64,000 nt of DNA from Halanaerobiales bacterium (GCA_016278485.1 JADQBT010000019.1:124001-188000), one strand, 5' to 3'; positions 16,896 through 26,571 are shown, counted from the stretch's first letter. Translations and numbers: made by a program. The notes: generated by a model from the sequence alone, not told the origin.

Positions 16896-18263
16896 ATTAA
16901 GAGAGAAAGAAATTATCTAATTATCTTTTTTGTGTTCTTGTTCCTAATGGCAGGAACAGGGCTTTGGGGATATGGTCAGTATAAAGCACGTATAAAATAT
17001 GAAAATTATCTCAGTAGTGAGTATCAAAAAGCTTTTGCTAAACTTGGACAAAATATGGAGGAATTAAATACACAGTTGGGAAAAACTATGGTATCATCAT
17101 CACCATTAGTTAATATTCTCAATTTTGATAGGGTTTGGCATACTGCAAATCAGGCCCATGCTGAATTGAATAATTTACCAATTGAAACACCTGAAATTAT
17201 GAGAACAGCAAAGTTTTTAAGTCAAACTGGTGCTTTTGCGCATATGTTGGCTCGAAACAATGCTGAGAAAAAGCCTCTAACTTCAGAACAAAGAGATGTT
17301 ATTGGTGAATTAAGACAACAGGCCACAATCTTAAGTAATTCATTAAAAAATTTACAAAATAAAGTCTATAGTGGTAATATTAATTGGCATAACATTGCCA
17401 GTCAAGGTGATGATGCTGCTGAAACTGGTGAAACTCCCATTAGAGATGGGTTTACAAAAGTAAGAGAAGAGCTTGATCAATATCCAACTTTAATTTATGA
17501 TGGTCCATTTTCAGATCACATTATGGAGACCGCTTACAATAATATTAAAGGTAGACAATTGAGTAGTGAGGAAGCAGAAAAGATAGCAGTTGAATTAGTA
17601 AAACAAACAAGTGTGGAACCTGCTGACTCCTTAAAAAAGGTAACCAGTCGAGCTGTAAGAGGTAAATTACCTTGCTATAGTTATCAATACCGGAAAGATA
17701 ATAATGTTGGCTATACAGTAGACCTTACAAGAGCAGGTGGAAAGCTAGTTACTTTAATGTCTTATCGCGATGTAGGTGAAAAGAATATAGATCTTGAACA
17801 AGCTAGAGATAGAGCGCTTAGTTATTTAGCTAAAGCGGGTTTTGAAAATATGCAGTCAACTTATGCAGAAATAATAGATAATATTGCCTATATACCATTT
17901 GTCTACAAAAAAGATAATATTATTTATTATTCTGATTTAATTAATGTACAGATTGCGCTAGATAACAATGAAATATTAGGTGTTGAAGCACTTGGTTATC
18001 TTTCTGCTCATAAGGAAAGAAAACTACCTGAGCCCGTTTTAACTAAAGAGCAGGCCAGAGAAAAGGGCGCTGTGAATTTAGACCAAGTTGACTCTGTTCG
18101 GCTGGCTTTAATTCCAATTGAAAGTACAAGAGAAGTATTAACTTATGAAATTCGCGGTACTAATCAAGGTAACACCTATCTAATTTATTTAAATGCTGTA
18201 ACAGGTACTGAAGAAAAGATATTACAGGTTATAGAAAGTGAAAAAGGAACCTTTACTATCTAA
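16896..18263 (+). CDS. ypeB: Germination protein YpeB, apparently started at a non-canonical ATT
   Basis: YpeB is the membrane-anchored partner needed for SleB assembly and stability in the spore. The protein has one N-terminal TM helix, a helical N-terminal half and C-terminal PepSY-like repeats (AEKIAVELVKQ..., LEQARDRALSYLAKAGFE..., TKEQAREKGAVNL...). Upstream of the in-frame GTG at 16932 there is no ATG, GTG or TTG before the sleB stop. That GTG lies inside the TM helix and has no RBS. AAAGGAGAG at 16881-16889 is spaced correctly for ATT at 16896, which would give IKRERNYLIIFFVFLFLMAG, the expected anchor. Alternatives are a sequencing indel or a real GTG start with a shortened anchor. 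Confidence 0.85.
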   Translation: MKRERNYLIIFFVFLFLMAGTGLWGYGQYKARIKYENYLSSEYQKAFAKLGQNMEELNTQLGKTMVSSSPLVNILNFDRVWHTANQAHAELNNLPIETPEIMRTAKFLSQTGAFAHMLARNNAEKKPLTSEQRDVIGELRQQATILSNSLKNLQNKVYSGNINWHNIASQGDDAAETGETPIRDGFTKVREELDQYPTLIYDGPFSDHIMETAYNNIKGRQLSSEEAEKIAVELVKQTSVEPADSLKKVTSRAVRGKLPCYSYQYRKDNNVGYTVDLTRAGGKLVTLMSYRDVGEKNIDLEQARDRALSYLAKAGFENMQSTYAEIIDNIAYIPFVYKKDNIIYYSDLINVQIALDNNEILGVEALGYLSAHKERKLPEPVLTKEQAREKGAVNLDQVDSVRLALIPIESTREVLTYEIRGTNQGNTYLIYLNAVTGTEEKILQVIESEKGTFTI

Positions 18264-18277
18264 ATTTGATTTATTAC

Positions 18278-18305
18278 TTTACTACAGGCTTTCCTATGAT
18301 ATAAT
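18278..18305 (+). promoter_or_regulatory. Candidate promoter of the DUF362 gene
   Basis: TTTACT at 18278-18283, 16-nt spacer, TATAAT at 18300-18305. Confidence 0.5.
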
Positions 18306-18334
18306 TAAATAAATATTTATAGGGAATGATCATT

Positions 18335-19477
18335 TTGGAAAAAGTTTCAGTACGAGAATGCAAAGATTATAAGCAAAAACATCTCTTGAATAAAGTTGAT
18401 GAAGTAGTAAAAGACCTGGGGGGATGGGATAGTTTAATCACTCCAGGTCAAAAAGTTCTATTAAAAGTAAATCTATTAATGGGTAAAGACCCGGCTGAGG
18501 CAGTCACAACACATCCAGAATTGCTAAGAGCTGTTGCTAAGAAGGTGCAAGAATCTGGTGGTGAGGTTATAATTGGGGATAGTCCAGCCGGTCCTTTTAA
18601 TAGTCAAACATTAAAATGGGCCTATAAAAAAGCTGGATATTATGCCGTAGCCCAAGCAGAAGGATTTCAATTAAATTATAATGTGGCCCAAAAAAAGATT
18701 GAATTTCCTGCAGGTAAATTAAAAAAATCTTTTATAATCAGTGAATATGTTACTGAAGCTGATTTAATTATCAATTTACCTAAATTAAAAACCCATGGCT
18801 TAACAAAGTATACAGGAGCTGTAAAAAACTTATTTGGTGTGGTTCCAGGTGTATTAAAAGCAGAATATCATCTTTTAATGCAAGGAGTAGATGATTTTTC
18901 TAGAATGCTAAATGACCTGGCAACTTTAATTAAACCTGAGTTAACTATTATGGATGGTATAATCGGTATGGAAGGAGAAGGTCCGTCAGGTGGCAATCCT
19001 AGAGAATTTGGCTTTTTGCTAGCCAGTCGTTCTCCCTTTGCACTGGATGCAGCAGTGATTGATTTTCTTGGCATTGAGCCTGCTGAAAAAGTACCATTAA
19101 TAAAAACTGCTCGCCAAGACAAACTTCTATCAGTCCCAGGTTATCAGTTGATAGGGGATCAAATGGGTAAGTTAGCAGATGTCAAGATACCTGTTATTGA
19201 AAAACAGTCTAATTTAATTGATAATAAATTGCCAGATTTTCTTGCTAATTTTTTAGAAAAGTTATTAAGGCCTAGGCCTATTTTTTTAGAAGAAAAGTGT
19301 GTTGGGTGTAAAACTTGTGCAGAAAGTTGTCCCCCCACTGCTATAGAAATGAAAGATAATTTCCCTGAAGTTGAGCTTGCTGAATGTATACGTTGTTTTT
19401 GTTGTCAGGAATTATGTCCATATCAGGCAGTCGAAATTAAACATCCATTTTTAGGAAAAATATTTTTTGGATCATAA
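18335..19477 (+). CDS. DUF362 protein with C-terminal 2[4Fe-4S] ferredoxin domain
   Basis: An approximately 380-residue protein. Residues about 30-240 are a DUF362 domain (VLLKVNLLMGKDPAEAVTTHPELLRAVA, NLPKLKTHGLTKYTGAVKNLFG). Residues about 315-370 carry two ferredoxin motifs: CVGCKTCAESCPPTAI and CIRCFCCQELCPYQAV. The family is common in anaerobes and is assumed to be an iron-sulfur redox protein; no reaction is established. An ATG at 18326 touches AGGGA directly, so the TTG at 18335, with normal spacing, is the likelier start. Confidence 0.85.
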   Translation: MEKVSVRECKDYKQKHLLNKVDEVVKDLGGWDSLITPGQKVLLKVNLLMGKDPAEAVTTHPELLRAVAKKVQESGGEVIIGDSPAGPFNSQTLKWAYKKAGYYAVAQAEGFQLNYNVAQKKIEFPAGKLKKSFIISEYVTEADLIINLPKLKTHGLTKYTGAVKNLFGVVPGVLKAEYHLLMQGVDDFSRMLNDLATLIKPELTIMDGIIGMEGEGPSGGNPREFGFLLASRSPFALDAAVIDFLGIEPAEKVPLIKTARQDKLLSVPGYQLIGDQMGKLADVKIPVIEKQSNLIDNKLPDFLANFLEKLLRPRPIFLEEKCVGCKTCAESCPPTAIEMKDNFPEVELAECIRCFCCQELCPYQAVEIKHPFLGKIFFGS

Positions 19478-19505
19478 AATAAATTTTATGGGGGGAGCGG
19501 ATATC

Positions 19506-19988
19506 ATGCAGATAGGTGTTATATCTGATACACATCTATCAAGTAAAAGTAATAAATTGCCAGATGCGTTATTAGAGAGACTAAAAAATGTAGATTTGAT
19601 TATTCATGCAGGTGACCATGTCTCTCTGGGAGTAAGTAATAAATTAGAAAAGTTAGGTCCTTCTCTGAAAGCAGTATATGGTAATGTTGATCAGCTAAGT
19701 GTAAAAAATAAATTACCAGAAAAAATAACGTTTGTATATCATACTTTTAAGATTAGTATTATCCATGGACATCAATTTAGAGGCGATATTATTAGCAAAC
19801 TTCATTATGAATTTCCAGAAAGCGATATCATAATTTTTGGGCATACACACCAGCCAACTCAACTTAGGGAAAAGGGAACTTTATTTTTTAATCCCGGTTC
19901 ACCTACTGATAAAAGAAGTCAGCCTCATCATACTTATGGGATCATAGATATTACTGATCATATTGAAGCAAAAATTATCAACTTATAA
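19506..19988 (+). CDS. Metallophosphoesterase, YfcE/MJ0936 family
   Basis: A 160-residue calcineurin-like phosphodiesterase with the complete metal-binding set: DTH (in GVISDTHLSS), GDH (HAGDHVS), GNVD, the single His in IIHGHQF and GHTHQP near the end. Characterised members hydrolyse bis-p-nitrophenyl phosphate; the physiological substrate is not known. GGGGGAG at 19490-19497 selects the ATG at 19506, although the frame is open further upstream. Confidence 0.9.
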   Translation: MQIGVISDTHLSSKSNKLPDALLERLKNVDLIIHAGDHVSLGVSNKLEKLGPSLKAVYGNVDQLSVKNKLPEKITFVYHTFKISIIHGHQFRGDIISKLHYEFPESDIIIFGHTHQPTQLREKGTLFFNPGSPTDKRSQPHHTYGIIDITDHIEAKIINL

Positions 19989-20027
19989 CAAAATGGCTTA
20001 CGGTTATCTAAATAACATTAAAAAAAT

Positions 20028-20056
20028 AAAGCACCCTTAATTGTTTCGGGTGCTTT
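20028..20056. terminator. Terminator between convergent genes
   Basis: AAAGCACCC and GGGTGCTTT form a perfect 9-bp stem with an 11-nt loop. The A-run on its left gives a good T-run for the minus-strand Nfu-like gene; the + direction has only TTT. Confidence 0.85.
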
Positions 20057-20071
20057 AAATAAATGTTATAA

Positions 20072-20293
20072 TTAAACTGGGCGTACTTCTTTAACGCCAG
20101 GTACGTTTTCTTTTAATGTTCTTTCAATACCATTTTTAATTGTTAAAGTTGACATTGGACAACCTTTACAGGCACCAAGCAGTCTAACTTTAACTATGCC
20201 ATCTTCAGTGATTTCAACAAGCTCCACATCACCACCATCAGCTTGTAGGCTTGGTTTAATTTTATCAAGATATTTTTCAACTTCCTTTTGCAA
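20072..20293 (-). CDS. NifU C-terminal domain (Nfu-type) iron-sulfur carrier
   Basis: A 73-residue single-domain Nfu protein, about the minimum for this fold: LDKIKPSLQADGGDVELVEI and the cluster-binding CxxC in GACKGCPMSTLTIKNGIE. Two subunits share a [4Fe-4S] cluster delivered to apo-proteins. A GTG at 20302 is in frame, but AGGAGGTG overlaps it; TTG at 20293, 7-8 nt downstream, is the better start. A good minus-strand promoter precedes it and a terminator follows. Confidence 0.9.
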   Translation of the reverse strand: MQKEVEKYLDKIKPSLQADGGDVELVEITEDGIVKVRLLGACKGCPMSTLTIKNGIERTLKENVPGVKEVRPV

Positions 20294-20326
20294 ATGAGAC
20301 ACCTCCTGAGACTATGATTTGTTATT

Positions 20327-20355
20327 ATTATACACAATCGCAAAATTTATTACAA
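20327..20355 (-). promoter_or_regulatory. Promoter of the Nfu-like gene
   Basis: Minus strand: TTGTAA (20355-20350), 17-nt spacer, TATAAT (20332-20327). Confidence 0.75.
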
Positions 20356-20390
20356 TGTAATTATTAACAATTAAGAAAAAAAGTATTTAT

Positions 20391-20879
20391 TTACTCATCT
20401 GAACCAGCTTTTTCAGTAGTTGTTTCAATATATAGGTCAAGAGATCTTCCCAAGACCAGTAGTTTTAATTTTAATTGATAAACTTTATTTTCATCTTTAA
20501 AATAACGATCATTAATCATATCAGAAATAAAAATAGGATCAACATCATTGACAGACTTACCGATAAGATTTTCTAAAATTTTTTGTAAATTTTCTTTTAT
20601 TTGTTGATTGCGATGTTCGTTTAAGTCTGTGATTAAATTTATATTTATTTTTTCAATAAAGTTTTCTTTTTGACGAGCTAAATTCTTTTTTAATTGCTTT
20701 ATTTCAGCATCTTTTTCTTCAACTTGTGAAATGAGTTTTTTGTTTTGCAGGACAAGTTGATCATATTCTTTGCTGATAATAATTGTGAGAAAGGTAGAAC
20801 CCACAATAAAACCTAGTAAGAATACAGCAAAAAGATAGAATATTTTTTTTCTGGTTAAAATACAGTATAGTCCAGACAA
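20391..20879 (-). CDS. YtrI-like sporulation membrane protein
   Basis: A 162-residue protein with one N-terminal TM helix (about 14-36), then a coiled coil (about 38-75, VLQNKKLISQVEEKDAEIKQ) and a globular C-terminal part. Sequence alone is weakly distinctive. The call rests on architecture and on position directly after ytrH and next to dnaE, the arrangement of Bacillus ytrI-ytrH-dnaE. The frame is open upstream into ytrH, but GGAGGA positions the TTG at 20879, leaving 2 bp between the genes. Confidence 0.65.
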   Translation of the reverse strand: MSGLYCILTRKKIFYLFAVFLLGFIVGSTFLTIIISKEYDQLVLQNKKLISQVEEKDAEIKQLKKNLARQKENFIEKININLITDLNEHRNQQIKENLQKILENLIGKSVNDVDPIFISDMINDRYFKDENKVYQLKLKLLVLGRSLDLYIETTTEKAGSDE

Positions 20880-20881
20880 AC

Positions 20882-21193
20882 TTATCTTCCTCCAGCAAAT
20901 ATGATGACTAACCAATAGGCAAGGCGGGCTCCAGCAAAAGCACTAATTAAAATCATTATCTGTTCAAAAAGAAGATGTAATTCTCCTTGCAGAAATGAAC
21001 CTTCTAGTAGTCGTAAATTGTTAAATGTGCCACCTATTGCTGAGATAATTGCATAGAGTTTGAGGTCTGAAGCTATATCAGACATGAATTTCAAAGGAGA
21101 CTGACCAGTTATTATACCACCAATACTACCAACAAAAGTACCACCAAGGACAACACCAAGAGCAATAAAAAAAGCAGGTAGTATTCTTTGCAA
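20882..21193 (-). CDS. ytrH: YtrH family sporulation protein
   Basis: A 103-residue membrane protein with three hydrophobic segments and the family's Gly-rich opening (FFIALGVVLGGTFVGSIGGIITGQSPL) and mid-section DLKLYAIISAIGGTF. In Bacillus YtrH is a SigE-controlled mother-cell protein required for efficient sporulation. It starts with TTG preceded by GAGGTGA and is divergent from dnaE, a conserved neighbourhood in Firmicutes. Confidence 0.85.
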   Translation of the reverse strand: MQRILPAFFIALGVVLGGTFVGSIGGIITGQSPLKFMSDIASDLKLYAIISAIGGTFNNLRLLEGSFLQGELHLLFEQIMILISAFAGARLAYWLVIIFAGGR

Positions 21194-21240
21194 AGTAATT
21201 CACCTCATATCTTATATTTAATTCCAGGAGTATGATAAAT

Positions 21241-24200
21241 ATGACTCAAAATTTTGTTCACTTACATAATCATACAGAATTTAGTCTTTTAGATGGAGCC
21301 TTAAGGGTAAATGACTTAATTAAACAGGCGAAAGAATTTGCTATGCCTGCAGTAGCTATGACTGATCATGGAGTTTTATATGGCCTGATAGATTTTTATA
21401 AAAAGGCCCAGCAGGAAAATATAAAACCACTGATTGGTTGTGAAGTATATCTTACACCAGGTTCATATCAGGAAAAGCATACCCGTCAGAGATATCATCT
21501 GCTATTAATTGCAGAAAATAATGAGGGTTATCATAATCTTTTGAAATTGGTTTCAAAATCATGGTTAGAAGGTTTTTATTATAAACCACGGATAGATAAA
21601 GATTTGTTATATGAACACCGCCAAGGTCTGCTCGGGCTTTCAGCCTGTATTCAGGGAGAAATACCTTCATTGATTTTAAATAATAGAGAAGAAGCCGCTT
21701 TTGAAGCTGCCAGAGAATACAGTCAAATTTTTGGGCAGGATAACTTTTTTATTGAACTACAAGATCATCAACTTTCTCAGGAAAAAAAAGCTGCAACTGC
21801 TTTGATTAAATTAGCAAGAAAAATGGATTTACCACTTGTTCTAACAAATGATACTCATTATTTACGAAAAAAAGATGCTAAATTACAGGATATTTTACTA
21901 GCTTTACAGACTGGAACAACAATCAAAGCTGAAAAAAGGATGAAATTTACCGGAGAAGAATTTTATTTTAAAAGTCCTGATGAAATGCGGGATATTTTTC
22001 CACACTTGCCAGAAACAATAGATAATACTTTAAAAATTGCTGAGCGCTGTCATGTAAATCTCCAATTTGATAAGTTCTATCTACCTGAGTTTCCCGGACT
22101 ACCCAAAGAAAAGACACCTACTTCTTTGTTAGCAGAATTATGTCAGGCGGGTTTGCAGCAAAAAGGAATGCAAGAAGATCAAGTAGCAAAGGATAGATTA
22201 GCTCATGAACTAGGTGTTATTAAGCAGATGGGATATGATTCATATTTTTTAATAGTACATGATTTTATAAGTTATGCCGAAAAAAATAATATTAGAGTTG
22301 GCCCAGGCCGAGGTTCTGCAGCAGGTAGTCTTGTTTCATATTTATTAAATATAACAAGGATTAATCCGTTGAAGTATGGTCTTCTTTTTGAAAGATTTTT
22401 AAATCCTGCCCGTGTGACAATGCCTGATATTGATATTGATTTTGATGAACAGCGTGATAAAATAATTGACTATGTAAAAAATAGATATGGTAATCATAAA
22501 GTTGCTCAAATCGGAACCTTTGGTACAATGGCTGCCAGGGCTGCGATCAGAGATGTAGGACGGGCTCTGGATATGGCTTATGGAAAAGTAGATAGAATAG
22601 CAAAACTTATTCCTTCAGTTCCTGGGATAACAATAGATAAAGCTATGCAGAAAGTAGCAAAACTGACTGAAATCTATGAAAACGAAAGAGAAGCCAGATC
22701 ACTAATTGATTTTGCGCGGGGATTAGAAGGGATGCCTCGCCATATCTCAACACATGCAGCCGGTGTAATAATAGGTCCTTGCCCTTTGCAAGAGATTATT
22801 CCTCTTCAGACACAGGATGAAAATATTATTACTCAGTTGCCGATGGGTGATTTAGAAGAGTTAGGGTTATTGAAAATGGATTTCCTTGGCTTGCGGAATT
22901 TAACTGTAATTGAAAATACTTTGCAATTAGTTGAAGATAATAGCGAAGAAAAAATAGATATAGACCAGGTGCCATTAGATGATTCTGATGTTTATCAACT
23001 ATTGCAGACAGGTGAAACAATGGGCGTTTTTCAGATGGAGTCATATTTATTCCAAAATTTAAATCGACGGCTTAAGCCTGATCGCTTTACAGATATAATT
23101 GCTTTATTGGCCCTGGGTAGACCGGGGCCATTAGGTAGTAATATGGTTGATGACTTTATTGCGGTTAGACATGGCGAAAAAGAGGCCAAGTATTTACATC
23201 CATCCTTAGAGCCAATACTTGCTGAAACCTTTGGTATGATATTATATCAGGAACAGGTTATGGAAATCGCTAGTAAACTTGCTGGCTACTCAATGGGAGA
23301 AGCAGATTTGTTGCGCAGGGGTATGGGTAAAAAGAAAAAAAAGTTAGTAGCTAATGAGAGAGAAAAATTTGTTGCAGGTGCTCAGGAAAATGGGATTTCT
23401 GTAGATATAGCAAATGAAATATTTGATCAGATGGAATACTTTTCTGGTTATGGTTTTAATAAGTCACATAGTGCAGCATATGCTTTATTAGCTTATCAGA
23501 CTGCTTATCTGAAGGTTCATTATCCAGCTGAGTTCATGTCATCACTATTATCTTCTGTTATGTCAAATCAAGACAAGATCAGTAAATATATTTCAGCAAC
23601 AAAAGAAATGGGAATTGAAGTTTTACCACCAAATGTAAATAAGAGTCGTTATGGCTTTACACCAGATGCTGGTATGAAAATAAGATTTGGTTTAAAGGCA
23701 ATTAAAAATGTTGGTGAAGGCGCTATTGAAGCTATTATTAAGGGAAGGAAAAAACAGCCATATCAATCTTTACATAGTTTTTTCAAACAGATTGATCTGC
23801 AGCAAATAACCGTACAAACTGTAGAAGGATTGATTAAATCTGGGGCAATGGATAGTTTTCCTGGCAAAAGATCACAACTTTTAGTCACTTATGAAGATCT
23901 TTATCAGAAATTTAATGCAGCTAGTAAGGAAAAATCTGCAGGACAAAGATCATTCTTTGATTTATTTGATGATAAACAAGATAAAGATAATGACTTTTTT
24001 ACTGATGAATTAGATTATCCTGAAATTGCTGAGATGAAGATTGATCATAAATTAGAACAGGAAAGAGAGTATATTGGTATCTACTTGTCAGGACACCCAC
24101 TAGATAATTTTAAGTTAAAAAAAGAAAAGCTACCAGTTATAGCTATAGATGAAGTGGAGAATATCCATACAGAGCAAGTAATCATGCTGATGGGACTTGT

Positions 24201-24633
24201 TAAAAGTATTAAAGAACATCTAACTAAACGCAAGAATCAGATGGCTTTCTTGACAATTGAGGATTGGTTAGGTAAGATAGAGTTGATTATTTTCCCTGAT
24301 TTATATTCTAAGCTGGAGTTTCCGCTAAAAAATGGTGATAAAATATTGTTTGTGGGAAAAAGAGATGAAGATAAAATAATTGCTAAAAACATTATAAACC
24401 TTGAGCAAAAAATCTTAATGGTTAACATTAATGGTTTAAGTTGGGACAAAATCGGCTCACTAAAAAAGATTTGCTTAAATCATCAGGGTAGGGTACCTTT
24501 ATTCTTGCAGACAGATCTTTCTAACTCAAAAGAAATGATTATTGCTGATAGAAGGTACTGGATTAACCTTGAGGAAAGTTTAGTGACTAGTTTAGAAGAT
24601 TTATGTGGAACAGAAGCACTAACATATTTATAA
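21241..24633 (+). CDS. dnaE: DNA polymerase III subunit alpha
   Basis: The replicative polymerase subunit, about 1130 residues and complete. The N-terminal PHP domain starts VHLHNHTEFSLLDGA. The polymerase core has GPGRGSAAGSLVSYLLNIT and the catalytic aspartates D396 and D398 in MPDIDIDFD. The helix-hairpin-helix region, and an OB domain at about 985-1060 (VIMLMGLVKSIKEHLTKRKNQMAFLTIED), follow. The domain order is that of the DnaE1 class, not PolC. No intein is present. An ATG at 21232 is only 1 nt from AGGAG; ATG 21241 has 10-nt spacing and is preferred. Confidence 0.96.
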   Translation: MTQNFVHLHNHTEFSLLDGALRVNDLIKQAKEFAMPAVAMTDHGVLYGLIDFYKKAQQENIKPLIGCEVYLTPGSYQEKHTRQRYHLLLIAENNEGYHNLLKLVSKSWLEGFYYKPRIDKDLLYEHRQGLLGLSACIQGEIPSLILNNREEAAFEAAREYSQIFGQDNFFIELQDHQLSQEKKAATALIKLARKMDLPLVLTNDTHYLRKKDAKLQDILLALQTGTTIKAEKRMKFTGEEFYFKSPDEMRDIFPHLPETIDNTLKIAERCHVNLQFDKFYLPEFPGLPKEKTPTSLLAELCQAGLQQKGMQEDQVAKDRLAHELGVIKQMGYDSYFLIVHDFISYAEKNNIRVGPGRGSAAGSLVSYLLNITRINPLKYGLLFERFLNPARVTMPDIDIDFDEQRDKIIDYVKNRYGNHKVAQIGTFGTMAARAAIRDVGRALDMAYGKVDRIAKLIPSVPGITIDKAMQKVAKLTEIYENEREARSLIDFARGLEGMPRHISTHAAGVIIGPCPLQEIIPLQTQDENIITQLPMGDLEELGLLKMDFLGLRNLTVIENTLQLVEDNSEEKIDIDQVPLDDSDVYQLLQTGETMGVFQMESYLFQNLNRRLKPDRFTDIIALLALGRPGPLGSNMVDDFIAVRHGEKEAKYLHPSLEPILAETFGMILYQEQVMEIASKLAGYSMGEADLLRRGMGKKKKKLVANEREKFVAGAQENGISVDIANEIFDQMEYFSGYGFNKSHSAAYALLAYQTAYLKVHYPAEFMSSLLSSVMSNQDKISKYISATKEMGIEVLPPNVNKSRYGFTPDAGMKIRFGLKAIKNVGEGAIEAIIKGRKKQPYQSLHSFFKQIDLQQITVQTVEGLIKSGAMDSFPGKRSQLLVTYEDLYQKFNAASKEKSAGQRSFFDLFDDKQDKDNDFFTDELDYPEIAEMKIDHKLEQEREYIGIYLSGHPLDNFKLKKEKLPVIAIDEVENIHTEQVIMLMGLVKSIKEHLTKRKNQMAFLTIEDWLGKIELIIFPDLYSKLEFPLKNGDKILFVGKRDEDKIIAKNIINLEQKILMVNINGLSWDKIGSLKKICLNHQGRVPLFLQTDLSNSKEMIIADRRYWINLEESLVTSLEDLCGTEALTYL

Positions 24634-24668
24634 AATTTTAATTAGATTGTCAACTGGGGGTAACAATA

Positions 24669-26093
24669 ATGCTAATGCGCGAAGAAAGGGATTCTCTCGG
24701 ATCCAGAGAAGTACCTAAAGATGCTTATTATGGGATTCAATCTTTAAGAGCTTCGGAAAATTTTAAAATAACCAATCTAAAGGTTCATCCAGAGTTGATC
24801 AAGAGTTTAGCCCAGGTAAAAAAGGCCGCTGCTTTAGTCAATAGTGAAGTAGGAGTTTTAAATAATAAGATAGCAAATGCTATCATTCAGGCTGCCAATG
24901 AGATAATTAATGGTTCACTGGAAGATCAATTCATTGTTGATGCTGTTCAGGGTGGGGCAGGTACTTCAATTAATATGAATATTAATGAGGTCTTGGCAAA
25001 TAGAGCAATTGAAATAATTGGTGGAGAAAAAGGTAATTATTCTGTAGTGCATCCGAATAATCATGTTAATATGGGCCAATCTACAAATGATGTTGTGCCA
25101 ACAGCTGTAAGAATGGCGGTAATTAGACTGCTCCATGGAGCATTGGCAGAACTAAGGTCATTTTATGAAGCTTTAATGGTTAAATCGGAGGAGTTTAATG
25201 ATGTATTAAAAATGGGGAGGACCCAGTTGCAAGATGCTGTGCCAATAAGATTAGGTCAAGAATTTAAGGCATATGCAAATGCAGTCAAGCGAGATATTAG
25301 ACGTATCACAGAGACTATTGATGATTTGCAGGTAGTTAATTTGGGTGCTACTGCAATCGGAACAGGCTTGAATGCTGATCTTGCTTATGTAGCAAATGTA
25401 ACTAAAAAATTAAATGAAATCTCTGGTTTTAATCTGAGTCAGGCTGATGATTTGATTGATGCTACCCAAAATGTTGATGCATTGGTAGAAGTTTCTTCAG
25501 CTATGAAGACAAGTGCAGTTACATTATCAAAGATTGCTAATGATTTAAGATTATTATCTTCTGGCCCAAGAACAGGACTAAATGAAATTAATTTACCAGC
25601 TGTGCAACCTGGCTCATCAATTATGCCTGGTAAAGTAAACCCAGTTATTCCAGAAGTAGTTAATCAAATATCTTTTCAGATTATTGGAAATGATACTACT
25701 ATTACCATGGCAGCTGAATCGGGTCAATTAGAATTGAATGTTATGGTCCCAATCCTGGTTTTTAATTTGATTCAATCAATTGAAATGCTTAAAAACGGAG
25801 TGCATACTTTTACAGAAAAAGCTATTAAAGGTATCACAGTTAATAGAGAAAGATGTCAGCAACTTGTAGAAAATAGTGTTAGTCTAATTACTGCTATTAA
25901 TCCACATGTTGGCTATGAAGTAGCTGCTCGTATTGCCAAAGAAGCTCTGGCAAAGAATAAATCTATCCAAGAAGTCATTTTAGAACAAGGTGTTCTCTCT
26001 CAAGAAGAATTGGAGATAATTTTAAACCCCTTTGAGATGACTCAGCCTGGTATTGCTGGGAAGGAATTGCTTGAAAATGGAGGCATAGTATAA
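24669..26093 (+). CDS. aspA: Aspartate ammonia-lyase (aspartase)
   Basis: A 474-residue member of the aspartase/fumarase superfamily, converting L-aspartate to fumarate and NH3. The opening EERDSLGSREVPKDAYYGIQSLRASENF is aspartase-like, and the superfamily signature GSSIMPGKVNPVIPE with the catalytic serine loop is at about residues 316-330. NHVNMGQSTNDVVPTAVR and GRTQLQDAVPIRLGQEF are also present. Fumarase C is the alternative but fits the N-terminus less well. An in-frame ATG at 24675 is a possible second start. It lies 35 bp after dnaE. Confidence 0.92.
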   Translation: MLMREERDSLGSREVPKDAYYGIQSLRASENFKITNLKVHPELIKSLAQVKKAAALVNSEVGVLNNKIANAIIQAANEIINGSLEDQFIVDAVQGGAGTSINMNINEVLANRAIEIIGGEKGNYSVVHPNNHVNMGQSTNDVVPTAVRMAVIRLLHGALAELRSFYEALMVKSEEFNDVLKMGRTQLQDAVPIRLGQEFKAYANAVKRDIRRITETIDDLQVVNLGATAIGTGLNADLAYVANVTKKLNEISGFNLSQADDLIDATQNVDALVEVSSAMKTSAVTLSKIANDLRLLSSGPRTGLNEINLPAVQPGSSIMPGKVNPVIPEVVNQISFQIIGNDTTITMAAESGQLELNVMVPILVFNLIQSIEMLKNGVHTFTEKAIKGITVNRERCQQLVENSVSLITAINPHVGYEVAARIAKEALAKNKSIQEVILEQGVLSQEELEIILNPFEMTQPGIAGKELLENGGIV

Positions 26094-26094
26094 T

Positions 26095-26571
26095 ATGGAG
26101 AGTGTTTTTTACTTTCTGGAAGAGCATCTTTCAGGTGAGTTAGCAGTATTTTTAACAGCATGGTTACCATTTATTGAATTAAGAGGGGCAATACCACTTG
26201 GTATAAAATTGGGTATTGATCCAATTCAGGTATTTATCCTAGCAGTTATTGGTAATATAATACCCATCATACCGATCTTATTATTATTAAATCCAGTTCG
26301 AGAATTTTTAATTAGAAATTCGCAGATTATGAAAAGATTTTTTGATTGGTTATATAACCGAACAATTCGTAAGAGTGATCAAGTTGATAAATATGGAGCA
26401 TTAGGACTGATTTTATTTACGGCGGTACCACTACCCACTACTGGTGCTTGGACAGCTAGTTTTGCAGCTATTATATTTAAAATAAAGTTTAAATATGCTT
26501 TTCCCGCAATAGTAGCAGGAGTTTTGTTGGCAGGTGTAGTAGTTACACTAATGAGCTTGGCAATTTTTTAG
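26095..26571 (+). CDS. Small multidrug export family membrane protein (COG2426)
   Basis: A 158-residue membrane protein with about four TM helices and the family's LTAWLPFIELRGAIPLGI motif and LILFTAVPLPTTGAWTAS loop, both DedA-like re-entrant features. The family name comes from weak early data; the function is unproven. It begins one base after the aspartase stop, so it is co-translated. Confidence 0.85.
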   Translation: MESVFYFLEEHLSGELAVFLTAWLPFIELRGAIPLGIKLGIDPIQVFILAVIGNIIPIIPILLLLNPVREFLIRNSQIMKRFFDWLYNRTIRKSDQVDKYGALGLILFTAVPLPTTGAWTASFAAIIFKIKFKYAFPAIVAGVLLAGVVVTLMSLAIF

